A DNA stretch of 26,751 nucleotides from assembly GCA_016297805.1 (NCBI GenBank), contig JAEDFX010000025.1, positions 1-26,751 of the forward strand, given 5' to 3'. The position numbers and the translations under genes are program-made. The stretch is from Treponema sp. Lineage in GTDB: Bacteria; Spirochaetota; Spirochaetia; Treponematales; Treponemataceae. Positions 8,901 to 17,208 of this stretch are shown here, one piece after another (position 1 is the first letter of the stretch; each line of letters begins with the position of its first letter). The notes under the pieces were generated by a model. That model worked only from the letters and a program-made list of their open reading frames with translations. It did no database searches and was not told the DNA's origin.

Positions 8901-9451
8901 ATATAACCGGAGATACTCTTTCAAATCAGATTTCAAACATGCAAAACATTTTGCAACAGATAAACCCATGGTCTTCTATTCCAATGCTCAAAATGGCCAA
9001 CACAACTTTTGAAAATGAGTATTCAAAGTTGCTGACTAAAGCAAAGTCAGAAGAAAAGGCTGCTGTACAGGCAGATTTAGAAAGTGTTCAGGAATACTTA
9101 AAACAGAATAACTGCACAGATACCTTTGGAGTTCAAACAAAGTATGATGACATTTTGAACAGGCTTGAAGCTTCGAATGATATTGCAAAAGTAAAATCAT
9201 TCTCTGCGGAAAGTGCAACTGTAAAATCTGGACTTGTAGCACAGATTGCACAGAGTCTTGTAAAGGCAACACCTGCAGAATCAGGAACCGCACCAAAACT
9301 TTCTAAGACTGTACATTTTAATACAGTTGTGGCAAACAAGGTTGTTCAGATTAATACCGAAGAAGATATAAACCAGTTTACAACACAAATTGCTGCTGCC
9401 TTAAAAGACCTGCTTAAGAATAATGCTGGTGGAATTACTGTATTGTTATGA
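5915..9451 (+). CDS. brxC: BREX ATPase BrxC, 1178 aa
   Basis: Large P-loop ATPase core of BREX (BrxC/PglY family), expected to form ring-like assemblies and couple ATP hydrolysis to methylation and restriction. Walker A is GFFGSGKS (residues 70-77) and Walker B is IIFLVDEVGQF (about 258-268), followed by a sensor-like IVVTSQQDID. The N-terminal DRDIQGVIKVGQ and VYQELEEYVVTNELTKHF are typical of the family, and the length is that of full BrxC (about 1200). The long C-terminal half is helical and charged with coiled-coil character. The start at 5915 has GGAG at 5902-5905; an in-frame ATG at 5855 inside brxB is rejected. A 14-base gap separates it from the next gene. Confidence 0.95.
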   Translation: MNIKNMFEKSIDRDIQGVIKVGQSNEENVYQELEEYVVTNELTKHFRDFFSSYKNGINKPTDKMGVWITGFFGSGKSHLLKILSYLLQNKEVNGKHAIDYFTDGKKIADPMIIADMKLAGTVPADVILFNIDSKSDSNSKTLPDAIVRVFLKVFNEMQGFCGSRPYIADLERRLTNEGKYAQFKQIFKESSGKEWVDERQGGAFILKHIAFALNKLNVMTEEDTRTWYNEQSKDYHISIEDFGKLVQEYCDKKGNNHHIIFLVDEVGQFIADNTKLMTNMQTVTEDLGTACRGKAWIVVTSQQDIDSVIHVEGQDFSKIQGRFDTRLNLSSSNVDEVIRKRILEKNPEAKALLEELYNSKESIIKNLITFADPVYKKLYEDANEFADVYPFIPYQFNLLGDVLTSIREHSSSGKHLAEGERSMIALFKESAMAYEEKTEGVLIPFNKFYDALAKFIDHSNSIVINHALENKHLENPFDTDLLKVLFMIKYVRTIKSNVENLTTLLVSHIDQDRVELRKQVEDSLQRLVTETLVQKNGDEYVFLTNEEQEINRAINNEVVDVSEVIAHTSNIVFSSIIKSARYSYTGKASGRYFFPFNQKVDGINRHDGESIGLKLITPYYSDKKDDSAMRQLSLGGADAIIRLPEDVTFLDEIREFIKLQRYMTKNASELLNSHRVVHDAKAAELSEKSRRIVTFVEKAIGEADVFINGDDYLCKAQDAEQRLNEILKKQVETTYYKLSYMETEPNQSSITSIFTNKNTLGLTGGSDGTNKLALDDLEQFIRYNPSATSTRMTFKSIIGQYTSAPYGFTELDIGWLVGTLFKNNKIAFSIANKAISVLDSSADELTNYLTKREYQDRLIIESKKHISDKQLKILKDLMNELFGKSVNTDDDEKSAADFREAAAKALEDIKSYLRDYDYNLELPGKDLLDKGKDFMEKICSFTIYTQLYDYLENHFDDLMDYAEDSKNVFDFHKGEQKTIFKKSLELKTLYENSKNYITGDTLSNQISNMQNILQQINPWSSIPMLKMANTTFENEYSKLLTKAKSEEKAAVQADLESVQEYLKQNNCTDTFGVQTKYDDILNRLEASNDIAKVKSFSAESATVKSGLVAQIAQSLVKATPAESGTAPKLSKTVHFNTVVANKVVQINTEEDINQFTTQIAAALKDLLKNNAGGITVLL

Positions 9452-9465
9452 CAAAGGAAATGTAA

Positions 9466-11148
9466 ATGGCGATAGAGAATAGTTTATACGATAAAAAATC
9501 TCTCAAAACTGTTGCTGGAAAAACAGCCGACTTTTCTGAACTTGCAAAAGATTGTGTTGCATTTGCAAATTCCAAAGGCGGATGTATTGATATTGGTATT
9601 GAAGATGATGATGAACTTCCCCCTAAGGAACAAAAAGTTTCGGATGAATTAATCGTTAAGATTGAAAAAAGAATTTCAGAAAACACAATAAACGTTTTAA
9701 CTGCTGTAGAAAAACTTACTGCGCAAAATGGTGGTGAATATATAAAACTGCATGTATTTTACAATAAAGCATCTATTGCAAGTACTAGTGACGGAAAATA
9801 TTATATGAGAGTAGGTGATTCCAGTAAGCCTGTAAAGGCTGATGAAATTTCCATAATCTTTACTGACAGACCATCGTATGTATGGGAGACACAGAAAACA
9901 TTAAACAAGTATTCTGACTGTGATAAAGGAAAACTCAATTTGTTTTTACACGACATTCGCATGGCCAGCCGTGTAAGTGATTTTGTAAAATCCAAATCAG
10001 ATATTGAACTGTTGAAATACTATCATTTAGTTAATGGTGAATATCTTACAAATCTTGGGGCACTCTGGCTGGGTGATTATTTTCAGAGGTCAAATTTAGG
10101 AACCTCTCCACGAATACAAGTTATCAAATACGATGCAGAGGAAGTTAAAATCAACAAGTTTATGTACTGTGATGATGACATGTCTCCAAAAGAACTTATT
10201 GATGCAATTTGGAGTGATGTACCTGATTGGAAAGAATATTATGAAATTCCAAATACAATTCACCGTGAAAGAGTGTATGCTTACGAATATAAAGTAATTC
10301 GAGAGCTTCTTGTAAACGCTATTGTTCATCGTCCTTACACTATGGGCGGACATATTTTTATAAAACTCTATCCAGACAGAATGGAAATTATGAATCCTGG
10401 AACATTGCCTTTGGGAATCACTCCTGAGAATATTTTTAACGCCAGCTTCCAGCGGAATGAAGCATTTGGAAAGATTTTCTTTGATCTTGATTATATGGAA
10501 AAAGAAGGAAGCGGCTATCATCTTTTATATCAGCTTTTGCTACTGAACGGAAAGCCCCTTCCTATTGTAGAAGAAGGCAGGGACTGGGTAAAAGTAACCA
10601 TTATGCGAAAGCCTATAAATGACAATGCTTTTTTATTCATGTTCAGAATCAATAAAGAGTATGAGTTATCTCAAAAACAGACCATCGAATTAGGACTTTT
10701 ATCGCAAAAAAGTAGTTTTAGTAGTAAGCAGGTAGCAAAAATACTTGAAATGCCAGAAGAAGAAGCTTTTAAAATAATTGATGGAATTTATACGGCTGGA
10801 ATTCTTTCTAAATATGAGGATAAAGATTTATATGTTCTCAAGGGAATCAAAGTGAAAGAAGAAGATAATCATGAAAATTTCCAAAAAGTTGATATCGAGA
10901 AAAAGTTCGATGAAAATGAAGAAACTACCCAGAAAACTACCCAGAAAACTACCCAGAAAATCATCGAATTGATGAAAAACTACCCTGAAATTACCCAGAA
11001 AGAATTGGCAGAACAGTGTGGAATAACAGCTGATGGTATAAAGTGGCAGATTAAGCAACTTAAGAAAAAGAATATAATTACCCGAATTGGTTCTGACAAA
11101 TCCGGGTATTGGCAGATTATTACTCAAGACAAAACGGAGACCAGATAA
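9466..11148 (+). CDS. AlbA_2/Schlafen-like DNA-binding and ATPase-fold protein, 560 aa
   Basis: Not a BREX core gene. Three regions are visible: an N-terminal AlbA_2 (Schlafen-like, AAA_4) nucleic-acid-binding domain with VAFANSKGGCIDIGIEDDDE (residues ~31-50); a middle GHKL-like HATPase segment with VIRELLVNAIVHRPYTMGGH (~279-298) and DRMEIMNPGTLP; and a C-terminal winged helix (ITQKELAEQCGITADGIKWQ). A 12-bp repeat (three copies at 10924-10959, a fourth degenerate at 10990) encodes TTQK tandem units in the linker; copy change keeps frame. Such proteins are often annotated as RecG-like or transcriptional regulators and recur beside restriction systems. Here it is locked into the operon: stop and pglX start are one base apart. 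Its role may be regulation or an added effector; not resolvable here. Confidence 0.82.
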   Translation: MAIENSLYDKKSLKTVAGKTADFSELAKDCVAFANSKGGCIDIGIEDDDELPPKEQKVSDELIVKIEKRISENTINVLTAVEKLTAQNGGEYIKLHVFYNKASIASTSDGKYYMRVGDSSKPVKADEISIIFTDRPSYVWETQKTLNKYSDCDKGKLNLFLHDIRMASRVSDFVKSKSDIELLKYYHLVNGEYLTNLGALWLGDYFQRSNLGTSPRIQVIKYDAEEVKINKFMYCDDDMSPKELIDAIWSDVPDWKEYYEIPNTIHRERVYAYEYKVIRELLVNAIVHRPYTMGGHIFIKLYPDRMEIMNPGTLPLGITPENIFNASFQRNEAFGKIFFDLDYMEKEGSGYHLLYQLLLLNGKPLPIVEEGRDWVKVTIMRKPINDNAFLFMFRINKEYELSQKQTIELGLLSQKSSFSSKQVAKILEMPEEEAFKIIDGIYTAGILSKYEDKDLYVLKGIKVKEEDNHENFQKVDIEKKFDENEETTQKTTQKTTQKIIELMKNYPEITQKELAEQCGITADGIKWQIKQLKKKNIITRIGSDKSGYWQIITQDKTETR

Positions 11149-11149
11149 A

Positions 11150-13825
11150 ATGAACAAAACCTTAATAAAAAACTTTGCAATTGATGCTCGTGTGCGCCTT
11201 ATTCAAATGGCAGTTGATAATGCCGGGCTTGTAGGAATTGCAAAGGACAAGATAGATTCTCCAATTCAAAAAGGTGACAACTTTGAAATTTATAAAACGC
11301 TTGCAGGAACAGAGCACACTATTACAGGAGCCGAAATAAAACAGCGCGAAAGCCTTGTTAAGCGAATCAAAAAAGACGGCTTTGAAAACGTAATGGAAGC
11401 CACCGCTTATACCTGGTTCAACCGAATCATTGCCATCAGATATATGGAAGTAAACGATTACCTTCCAACCAGAGTGCGTGTGCTTAGCAGTGAGACCAGC
11501 GGAAAAAAAGAGCCTGATATTGTTACACAGGCTCCAGATAATGTTGATTTGAATTTTACAGAAGCAGAGAAACAGCAGGTTCGCGAACTTAAAGCAAAGC
11601 AGAAGATGGACGAAGCATTCCAGCTTTTGTTCATAAAGCAGTGCAACGAGCTGAACAAAATATTGCCGAAGCTTTTTGAAAGAACAAGCAGCGGCGAACT
11701 TGATTATACAGAACTACTTTTCTCTTTGAGTTTTATCCAGAGCGATGGCATTATTGCACGACTTTTGGAAATTGATGAAGAAGATTTTAAAGATCAGGTG
11801 CAGATTATCGGCTGGATGTATCAGTATTACAACACTGAATTAAAAGACGATACATTTGCAAAACTCAAAAAGAATGTAAAAATCACAAAGGAACGCATTC
11901 CCGCTGCAACACAGCTTTTTACACCGGACTGGATTGTACGCTACATGGTAGAAAATTCTCTTGGCCGTTTGTATATCGAAAATACATCTTCGGTTGCTGA
12001 GCGTAGTCGAAGCACAGAAGAACAAACTGCCAAAATGATGGGCTGGAAATACTATCTTCCACAGGCAGAGCAGACAGAAGAAGTTCAGAAAAAACTGGAT
12101 GAAATCCGCAAAGAACAGATGGCAACTGGTGGATTTAATCCTGAAACTATAAAGGTTTTAGACCCTTGTATGGGGTCAGGTCACATACTTGTATATGCAT
12201 TTGATGTTCTCGTGCAGATGTATAAGAATGCCGGATACAACGAGCGCGATGCAGCCCAAAAGGTTATGCAGAACAATATCTTTGGACTTGATATTGACGA
12301 CCGCGCAGCACAGCTTACCTATTTTGCCCTGATGATGAAAGGCCGCCAATACGACCGGCGATTCTTTGAAAGAAATATAGAGCCGAACACTTATGCAATC
12401 CATGAGTCAAATGGCATAAGTGAAAAAGCAATATCTACAGTCATTGAGCAAACAGCTTCGGTCATTGAGCCTGTCGAAATGACCATTGCAAAATCCCTTG
12501 TCCAACTCTTCCAAGACGCAAAAGAATACGGTTCGATTATTGATGTGCCAGCCTTTGATTACGATTCTCTTAAAAATACACTTATCGCATGGAAGCAGAA
12601 CCATGAAGCAACATTAGAAAATGTTCTTATAGAAACTGATGTAGATGCTCTTTTGCCTTTGATTGAAATTGCGAAAGTGATGAGCGCAAAATACGATGTT
12701 GTTGTTACGAATCCTCCTTATATGGGCGCAAGCGGAATGGGTGAGCATCTGAGTAATTTTGTAAAGAAGAATTATGAGGACTCAAAGAGCGATTTTAGTA
12801 CTGTGTTTATGGAAAAAGCTCTGAAATTTACACAAGAACACGGGTACATGACTATGATAAATATTCCTGTTTGGATGTTCCTCAGTAGTTATGAAAAATT
12901 AAGAATGAAATTGCTTACAGAAAATACTTTAATCAATATGTCTCATAATGGACGTGGAATTTTTGGTTCAGATTTTGGTTCCGTTGCATTTGTTTTTAAA
13001 AAAGGTTATGTACAAAATTATAATGGTGTTTATGCCAGACTTTTTGAACAACAAGGACAAGTTGACAGTATCGAAGAAAAAGAAGAAATGTTTCTTTCTG
13101 TTAAGAATCGATTTACTGCACAACAGGAGAACTTTGCGAAGATACCGGGAATGCCTGTTGCGTATTGGGTAAATCCGATATTGTATGAAGATTATAAGAA
13201 ATCAAAACCTTTGGAAAAATATGTTCATGGATTCCAAGGTATGATAACTGGTAATAATGATTATTTTTTAAGATTTTGGCAAGAAATCGATTTTTCCAAA
13301 GTTGTCATAAATGCAAATCAAAAGGATTTATTTTGTGAAACTTATAAAGCCTGGATTCCTTATAAAAAAGGTGGAGGGATTCGTCGTTGGTATGGTAATA
13401 GTTTTTATGTTTTAAGATGGGAAAAAAAAGGTAAAACACTGACTAGAGCAAGGACTGAAAATTCATCTTATTATTTAAAAGAAGGTGTAACATGGTCATA
13501 TATAACTTCTGGTCGTTTTTCAGCAAATTATTATCCAGAAGGTTATTTATGGGATGTTCATGGCTCAAGTATTTTTACAAACAATCATACAAATCTCCTT
13601 TATTATTTAGGATTTATGAATAGTTGTGTAAATGATTATATTCTTGCTTCTACAAATCCAACAATAAGTTTTCAAGTTGAAAATATACTCGCTTCTCCAA
13701 TTATCGAAGCTCCTTCTAATTCTTCAATTGTAAAAGATTTTGTTGAACAAAATATCTCCCTTTCCAAATCCGACTGGGATTCCTTTGAAACAAGCTGGGA
13801 CTTCAAAAAGCACCCATTGATATAA
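11150..13825 (+). CDS. pglX: PglX N-terminal part: BREX adenine-specific DNA methyltransferase, 891 aa
   Basis: PglX methylates N6 of adenine in a non-palindromic host site, so that BREX spares self DNA. Visible are SAM motif I DPCMGSGH (338-345) and catalytic NPPY (521-524), then the target-recognition region with GFQGMITGNNDYF, WIPYKKGGGIRRWYGN and GVTWSYITSGRFSANYYPEG. The protein stops at SWDFKKHPLI, where PglX homologues normally run on for about 300 residues; that missing part is encoded at 14868-15824, after a nested RhuM gene. 891 + 318 = 1209 residues, the length of one normal PglX. Two 25-bp palindromic elements are inserted in frame (near residues 280 and 440). The recognition region is more AT rich than the methyltransferase half. 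Start: ACGGAGA at 11134-11140. Confidence 0.93.
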   Translation: MNKTLIKNFAIDARVRLIQMAVDNAGLVGIAKDKIDSPIQKGDNFEIYKTLAGTEHTITGAEIKQRESLVKRIKKDGFENVMEATAYTWFNRIIAIRYMEVNDYLPTRVRVLSSETSGKKEPDIVTQAPDNVDLNFTEAEKQQVRELKAKQKMDEAFQLLFIKQCNELNKILPKLFERTSSGELDYTELLFSLSFIQSDGIIARLLEIDEEDFKDQVQIIGWMYQYYNTELKDDTFAKLKKNVKITKERIPAATQLFTPDWIVRYMVENSLGRLYIENTSSVAERSRSTEEQTAKMMGWKYYLPQAEQTEEVQKKLDEIRKEQMATGGFNPETIKVLDPCMGSGHILVYAFDVLVQMYKNAGYNERDAAQKVMQNNIFGLDIDDRAAQLTYFALMMKGRQYDRRFFERNIEPNTYAIHESNGISEKAISTVIEQTASVIEPVEMTIAKSLVQLFQDAKEYGSIIDVPAFDYDSLKNTLIAWKQNHEATLENVLIETDVDALLPLIEIAKVMSAKYDVVVTNPPYMGASGMGEHLSNFVKKNYEDSKSDFSTVFMEKALKFTQEHGYMTMINIPVWMFLSSYEKLRMKLLTENTLINMSHNGRGIFGSDFGSVAFVFKKGYVQNYNGVYARLFEQQGQVDSIEEKEEMFLSVKNRFTAQQENFAKIPGMPVAYWVNPILYEDYKKSKPLEKYVHGFQGMITGNNDYFLRFWQEIDFSKVVINANQKDLFCETYKAWIPYKKGGGIRRWYGNSFYVLRWEKKGKTLTRARTENSSYYLKEGVTWSYITSGRFSANYYPEGYLWDVHGSSIFTNNHTNLLYYLGFMNSCVNDYILASTNPTISFQVENILASPIIEAPSNSSIVKDFVEQNISLSKSDWDSFETSWDFKKHPLI
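11988..12012. repeat. 25-bp palindromic element inserted in frame in pglX
   Basis: CTTCG (11988-11992) and CGAAG (12008-12012) enclose GTTGCTGAGCGTAGT. It adds roughly SSVAERSRSTE to PglX, a stretch without counterpart in the usual PglX pattern. The core resembles short interspersed repeats of the TTCGACTACGCTCAG kind that I recall from many bacterial genomes (not checked). Confidence 0.6.
12460..12484. repeat. 25-bp palindromic element inserted in frame in pglX
   Basis: Arms GGTCATT (12460-12466) and AATGACC (12478-12484) around GAGCCTGTCGA. It encodes about VIEPVEMTI within PglX. A partial copy, GTCATTGAGC, occurs 21 bp upstream (12440-12449). The element has the same length as the one at 11988-12012 but a different sequence. 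Confidence 0.65.
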
Positions 13826-13839
13826 TGGAGGCAGGGAAA

Positions 13840-14865
13840 ATGGAAAAGAAAATGCAAATAAGAAACAGCACCATTGATTTTCTGGTCTTTACAAAGCAGA
13901 ATTCTCAAGATTCAATAGAAGTGCGCGTGCAGGACGAAAATGTCTGGCTCACACAGGACGGAATAGCAAAGCTGTTTGACAAAGGACGTTCTACAATCAC
14001 CGGGCATCTGACAGAAATTTTTGCATCGAATGAACTTTCCAAAGATTCAGTTTGTCGGAAATTCCGACTAACTGCTGCAGACGGCAAAACCTACAATACT
14101 AAATTCTATAATCTTGATGCTATTATTTCTGTCGGCTACCGTGTAAACTCTCTGCGAGCTACACAGTTCAGACAGTGGGCAACAAAAGTGCTCAGAACAT
14201 TCGCCGTTCAGGGCTATGTTCTTGACAAAGACAGGCTGGAAAACGGACAGATTTTTGATGAAGAATATTTTGAGCACTTGCTGGAAGAAATCCGCGAAAT
14301 CAGGATGTCGGAACGCAAGTTTTATCAAAAAATTACAGATATTTATGCCACAAGCGTTGATTATAGCAAGGATGCAAAAACGACCAAGGATTTTTTTGCA
14401 AACGTACAGAACAAACTTCATTGGGCAATTCACAAGCATACTGCCGCAGAGCTGATTGTAGAGCGAGCCGATGCGGAAAAACTTCACATGGGGCTTACCA
14501 ACTGGCGCAAGGCACCAGACGGCAAGATTGAAAAGGCCGATGTCAGCATAGCAAAAAATTACCTGTCAAAAGAGGAGCTTGAAAAAATTGAACGCTTTGT
14601 AACTATGTATCTTGATTATGCGGAATTTCAAGCAAAAAAGCGGATTCCTATGACTATGGAAGACTGGGCAACTCGGCTGAACAAATTCTTAGACTTCAAT
14701 GAGATGGAGATCTTACAGGATAAAGGACGAGTTTCTGCTGAAATTGCAAAATCTTTCGCAGAAAGTGAATTTGAAAAGTATCGAGTTATTCAGGACAGAT
14801 TATTTGAAAGCGATTTTGACTTATTCTTGAAAGATGCAAAAAAATTGGAGAACAGGGAGCAATAA
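13840..14865 (+). CDS. rhuM: RhuM-family protein nested inside split pglX, 341 aa
   Basis: Matches the Virulence_RhuM family: VWLTQDGIAKLFDKGRSTIT (an HTH/KilA-N-like N-terminus), then YNLDAIISVGYRVNSLRATQ, FRQWATKVLRTFAVQGYVLD and a helical C-terminal half with WAIHKHTAAELIVERADAEK. The family is named from Salmonella pathogenicity island 3 and recurs inside restriction-modification loci; its biochemical role is unknown to me, DNA binding being plausible. Its ATG at 13840 has GGAGG at 13827-13831, spaced 8 bases; an ATG at 13825 overlapping the pglX stop (TAATG) is in frame but less well placed. Two bases separate its stop from the pglX C-part start. The gene interrupts pglX at exactly one point and on the same strand, so transcription continues through. 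Confidence 0.88.
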   Translation: MEKKMQIRNSTIDFLVFTKQNSQDSIEVRVQDENVWLTQDGIAKLFDKGRSTITGHLTEIFASNELSKDSVCRKFRLTAADGKTYNTKFYNLDAIISVGYRVNSLRATQFRQWATKVLRTFAVQGYVLDKDRLENGQIFDEEYFEHLLEEIREIRMSERKFYQKITDIYATSVDYSKDAKTTKDFFANVQNKLHWAIHKHTAAELIVERADAEKLHMGLTNWRKAPDGKIEKADVSIAKNYLSKEELEKIERFVTMYLDYAEFQAKKRIPMTMEDWATRLNKFLDFNEMEILQDKGRVSAEIAKSFAESEFEKYRVIQDRLFESDFDLFLKDAKKLENREQ

Positions 14866-14867
14866 TT

Positions 14868-15824
14868 ATGGGAACGTTTATAAAAGATAAATTCGCTGCA
14901 TGGCAAAAAGAATGTGACGACCGTTTTAATCAGCTCAAAACAAATGAAGAGGAATTAAACCGAATCTTTATTGAAATCTACGGCTTGCAGGACGAACTTT
15001 CACCAGAAGTAGCTGAAAAGGATGTTACGGTGCGCCGCGCGGACTTGCAGAGGGAGATAAAATCCCTCATAAGCTATGCCGTGGGCTGCATGTTCGGTCG
15101 CTATTCATTATACAAGGAAGGGCTTGCTTATGCTGGAGGTGACATGAGCGAGACATACCACGACTTCTGGCCAGAAGGCTGTGCTTTTACTCCTGATGCC
15201 GACAATGTAATTCCTGTTACCGACGAAGAATACTTTGATGATGACATCGTAACACGCTTTGTAGAATTTGTACGTCAGGTTTATGGAGAGGACACTTTGC
15301 AGGAAAATCTTGCTTTTATAGCAGATGCATTGGGTGCTCGGGGAGACACTCCAAAAGAGGTTATCCGCTCATATTTCTTGAACGACTTTTACAAAGACCA
15401 CTGCAAAATCTACCAGAAGCGTCCTATTTACTGGATGTTTGACTCCGGTAAAGAGAATGGTTTCAAGGCGTTAATCTACATGCACCGCTACGATAACCAG
15501 ACACCAGCTCGTGTCCGCACCGATTATTTGCACAAACTGCAAAAAATGTACGATGCCGCATTGGTACAATGCTCTCAGATTGCAGAAAACCCAGCAACAG
15601 CTGCTCGCGACAAAGCCCTTGCCATTAAACGCATCGCCAAAATCACCAAGCAGCTGGAAGAAACAAGATTGTACGACCAGGCACTCGGCCACGTTTCAAG
15701 CCAGTATATCGACATCGACCTAGACGACGGTGTAAATGTGAATTACGAAAAATTCCAAGGTGTTCAGGTTGCACGAGAAGGACAGAAAGCGATAAAGATT
15801 GATATACTGGGGAAGAGGGGATAA
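14868..15824 (+). CDS. pglX: PglX C-terminal part as separate ORF, 318 aa
   Basis: The sequence is the normal carboxy-terminal region of a type 1 BREX PglX: WQKECDDRFNQLKTNEEELN, IYGLQDELSPEV, DVTVRRADLQREIKSLISYA, VGCMFGRYSLYKEGL, NVIPVTDEEYFDDDI, FLNDFYKDHCKIYQKRPIYW, FKALIYMHRYDNQTPARVRT and IDLDDGVNVNYEKFQ. It has no methyltransferase motifs. It starts with its own ATG and a GGGAG site at 14855-14859 (8-base spacing), so it can be made as a free subunit that would have to reassociate with the 891-residue part. The alternative is a broken pglX; against decay, the frame is intact over its whole length. 18 bases separate it from the next gene, which has its own AGGAGG. Confidence 0.92.
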   Translation: MGTFIKDKFAAWQKECDDRFNQLKTNEEELNRIFIEIYGLQDELSPEVAEKDVTVRRADLQREIKSLISYAVGCMFGRYSLYKEGLAYAGGDMSETYHDFWPEGCAFTPDADNVIPVTDEEYFDDDIVTRFVEFVRQVYGEDTLQENLAFIADALGARGDTPKEVIRSYFLNDFYKDHCKIYQKRPIYWMFDSGKENGFKALIYMHRYDNQTPARVRTDYLHKLQKMYDAALVQCSQIAENPATAARDKALAIKRIAKITKQLEETRLYDQALGHVSSQYIDIDLDDGVNVNYEKFQGVQVAREGQKAIKIDILGKRG

Positions 15825-15842
15825 ATTAGGAGGATTTACAAA

Positions 15843-17204
15843 ATGAAATTAATAAACTTTAAGGCAACAAACGTTAACGGTTATTTATCATTTGATATTA
15901 ATTTTTATGAAGATATTACATATCTGATTGGTTTGAATGGTTGTGGTAAAACAACAGTTTTAAAACTTATTTCAGGTCTTTTATTACCTAGTTATGATTA
16001 TTTAGCAACAATTATGTATGATTCAATTGAAATAACACTTAAAGATAATGACCAAAACTATTATATTTCTTCACGAAAAGATAAACAAAAAATTACAATC
16101 ACCTTAAATGATGAAAAACCGTCTTCATTTCAATTGATTTCCTGTGAAGATTATCAAATATCAAAAAACGAGGGATTTATAACACCTCAACTATCAAATA
16201 TTTATAGAGCATTTGATAAGTCAGAATTAATTCAAAAAATTAGACAATTATCGGATCCTATAATTCTAGGTCTCAATCGAAGAATTCCAAGTAAAAGAAT
16301 TAATATTGATAGAGAAGATTATATTAATAGGCGGGCTGGATATAATATCCGTCGCAATAATTTTAGTGAATTGGATATTGCTTTATTTGATATCAGAGAC
16401 TTAATGTTTTCCCAGGTTAGACAGAATGCAGCACAGCAAAAAATTATTACTGCAAACTTCAGAGAGGCATTAATTAAAGAAACAATGCGTCTTTCAGATT
16501 TTAATTCTATTGAAAAAGTCTTCTCAGGAAAAATAAATTTTGCAGAAGAAAAGAAAAAATTAGAAAAAAAAGAAGAAGATATTACTTTAGTTATAAATAA
16601 CTTAGGAATTTCTGAATTAAAAGATTCAATAAACACATATTTTAGGGAAGAAAAAGAATTACTTTTATCATTAGATGTAGCAATGAATGATAAATCAGTA
16701 GATGAAAAAACAAGAATTGAAACAGTATCTCCATTGATGATGAAATGGGTACTTAATGGTTCTCAATTAGAAAAAATTGACAAAATAAACGAACTTGGAA
16801 ACAAGTACAATGCAGAAATTGATAGATTGAATTCAAATATGGTGCGCTTAAAAAATAGCTTAAATATTTTTTTTGAAGAAACAGGGAAAAAAATTGATAT
16901 AACAGGTGATGGTAATATTGATGTTATACTGCCAAATGGTGATAAAAACTCTATTTTTAATCTTTCTTCAGGAGAAAAACAATTAATTATTCTTTTTGGA
17001 CATGTAATATTCTCTTCAGACATAAATGGAATTTTTATAATAGACGAACCAGAATTATCATTACATTTAAGTTGGCAAGAAAAGTTTGTTAAGGCTTTAC
17101 TGAAAGCTAATCCATCAACTCAATTTATTTTAGCAACTCATGCTCCAGCAATTATTAATGAGACTAATTCATTAAATAAATGTATTAACCTATCAAAGAA
17201 GTAA
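15843..17204 (+). CDS. PARIS-like AriA: AAA/ABC-type ATPase, 453 aa
   Basis: Single-chain ABC-like ATPase of the AAA_15/AAA_21 type. Walker A GLNGCGKTT (30-38), ABC signature LSSGEKQ (374-380), Walker B IFIIDEPE (397-404) and the switch histidine ATHAP (431-435) are all intact, separated by a helical, coiled-coil-prone middle (about 200-340). It is followed 4 bases later by a DUF4435 protein; this ATPase plus DUF4435 pair is the architecture of PARIS, where AriA holds AriB and releases it when it senses a phage anti-restriction protein such as Ocr. Identification rests on architecture. Base composition is much lower in G+C than flanking pglX (11 of 60 bases at 16561-16620), a sign of separate origin. 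Start: AGGAGG at 15830-15835. Confidence 0.8.
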   Translation: MKLINFKATNVNGYLSFDINFYEDITYLIGLNGCGKTTVLKLISGLLLPSYDYLATIMYDSIEITLKDNDQNYYISSRKDKQKITITLNDEKPSSFQLISCEDYQISKNEGFITPQLSNIYRAFDKSELIQKIRQLSDPIILGLNRRIPSKRINIDREDYINRRAGYNIRRNNFSELDIALFDIRDLMFSQVRQNAAQQKIITANFREALIKETMRLSDFNSIEKVFSGKINFAEEKKKLEKKEEDITLVINNLGISELKDSINTYFREEKELLLSLDVAMNDKSVDEKTRIETVSPLMMKWVLNGSQLEKIDKINELGNKYNAEIDRLNSNMVRLKNSLNIFFEETGKKIDITGDGNIDVILPNGDKNSIFNLSSGEKQLIILFGHVIFSSDINGIFIIDEPELSLHLSWQEKFVKALLKANPSTQFILATHAPAIINETNSLNKCINLSKK

Positions 17205-17208
17205 AAAG

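Noticed and set aside
9036..9686. Minus-strand frames of 60-90 aa over brxC and elsewhere
   Set aside because: They mirror codon patterns of the plus-strand genes and lack ribosome sites.
13825..13839. ATG 13825 as RhuM start
   Set aside because: The GGAGG at 13827 fits the ATG at 13840; the earlier ATG only overlaps the pglX stop.
14868..15824. 318-aa frame as a new accessory protein
   Set aside because: Its motifs are those of the PglX carboxy-terminal region.
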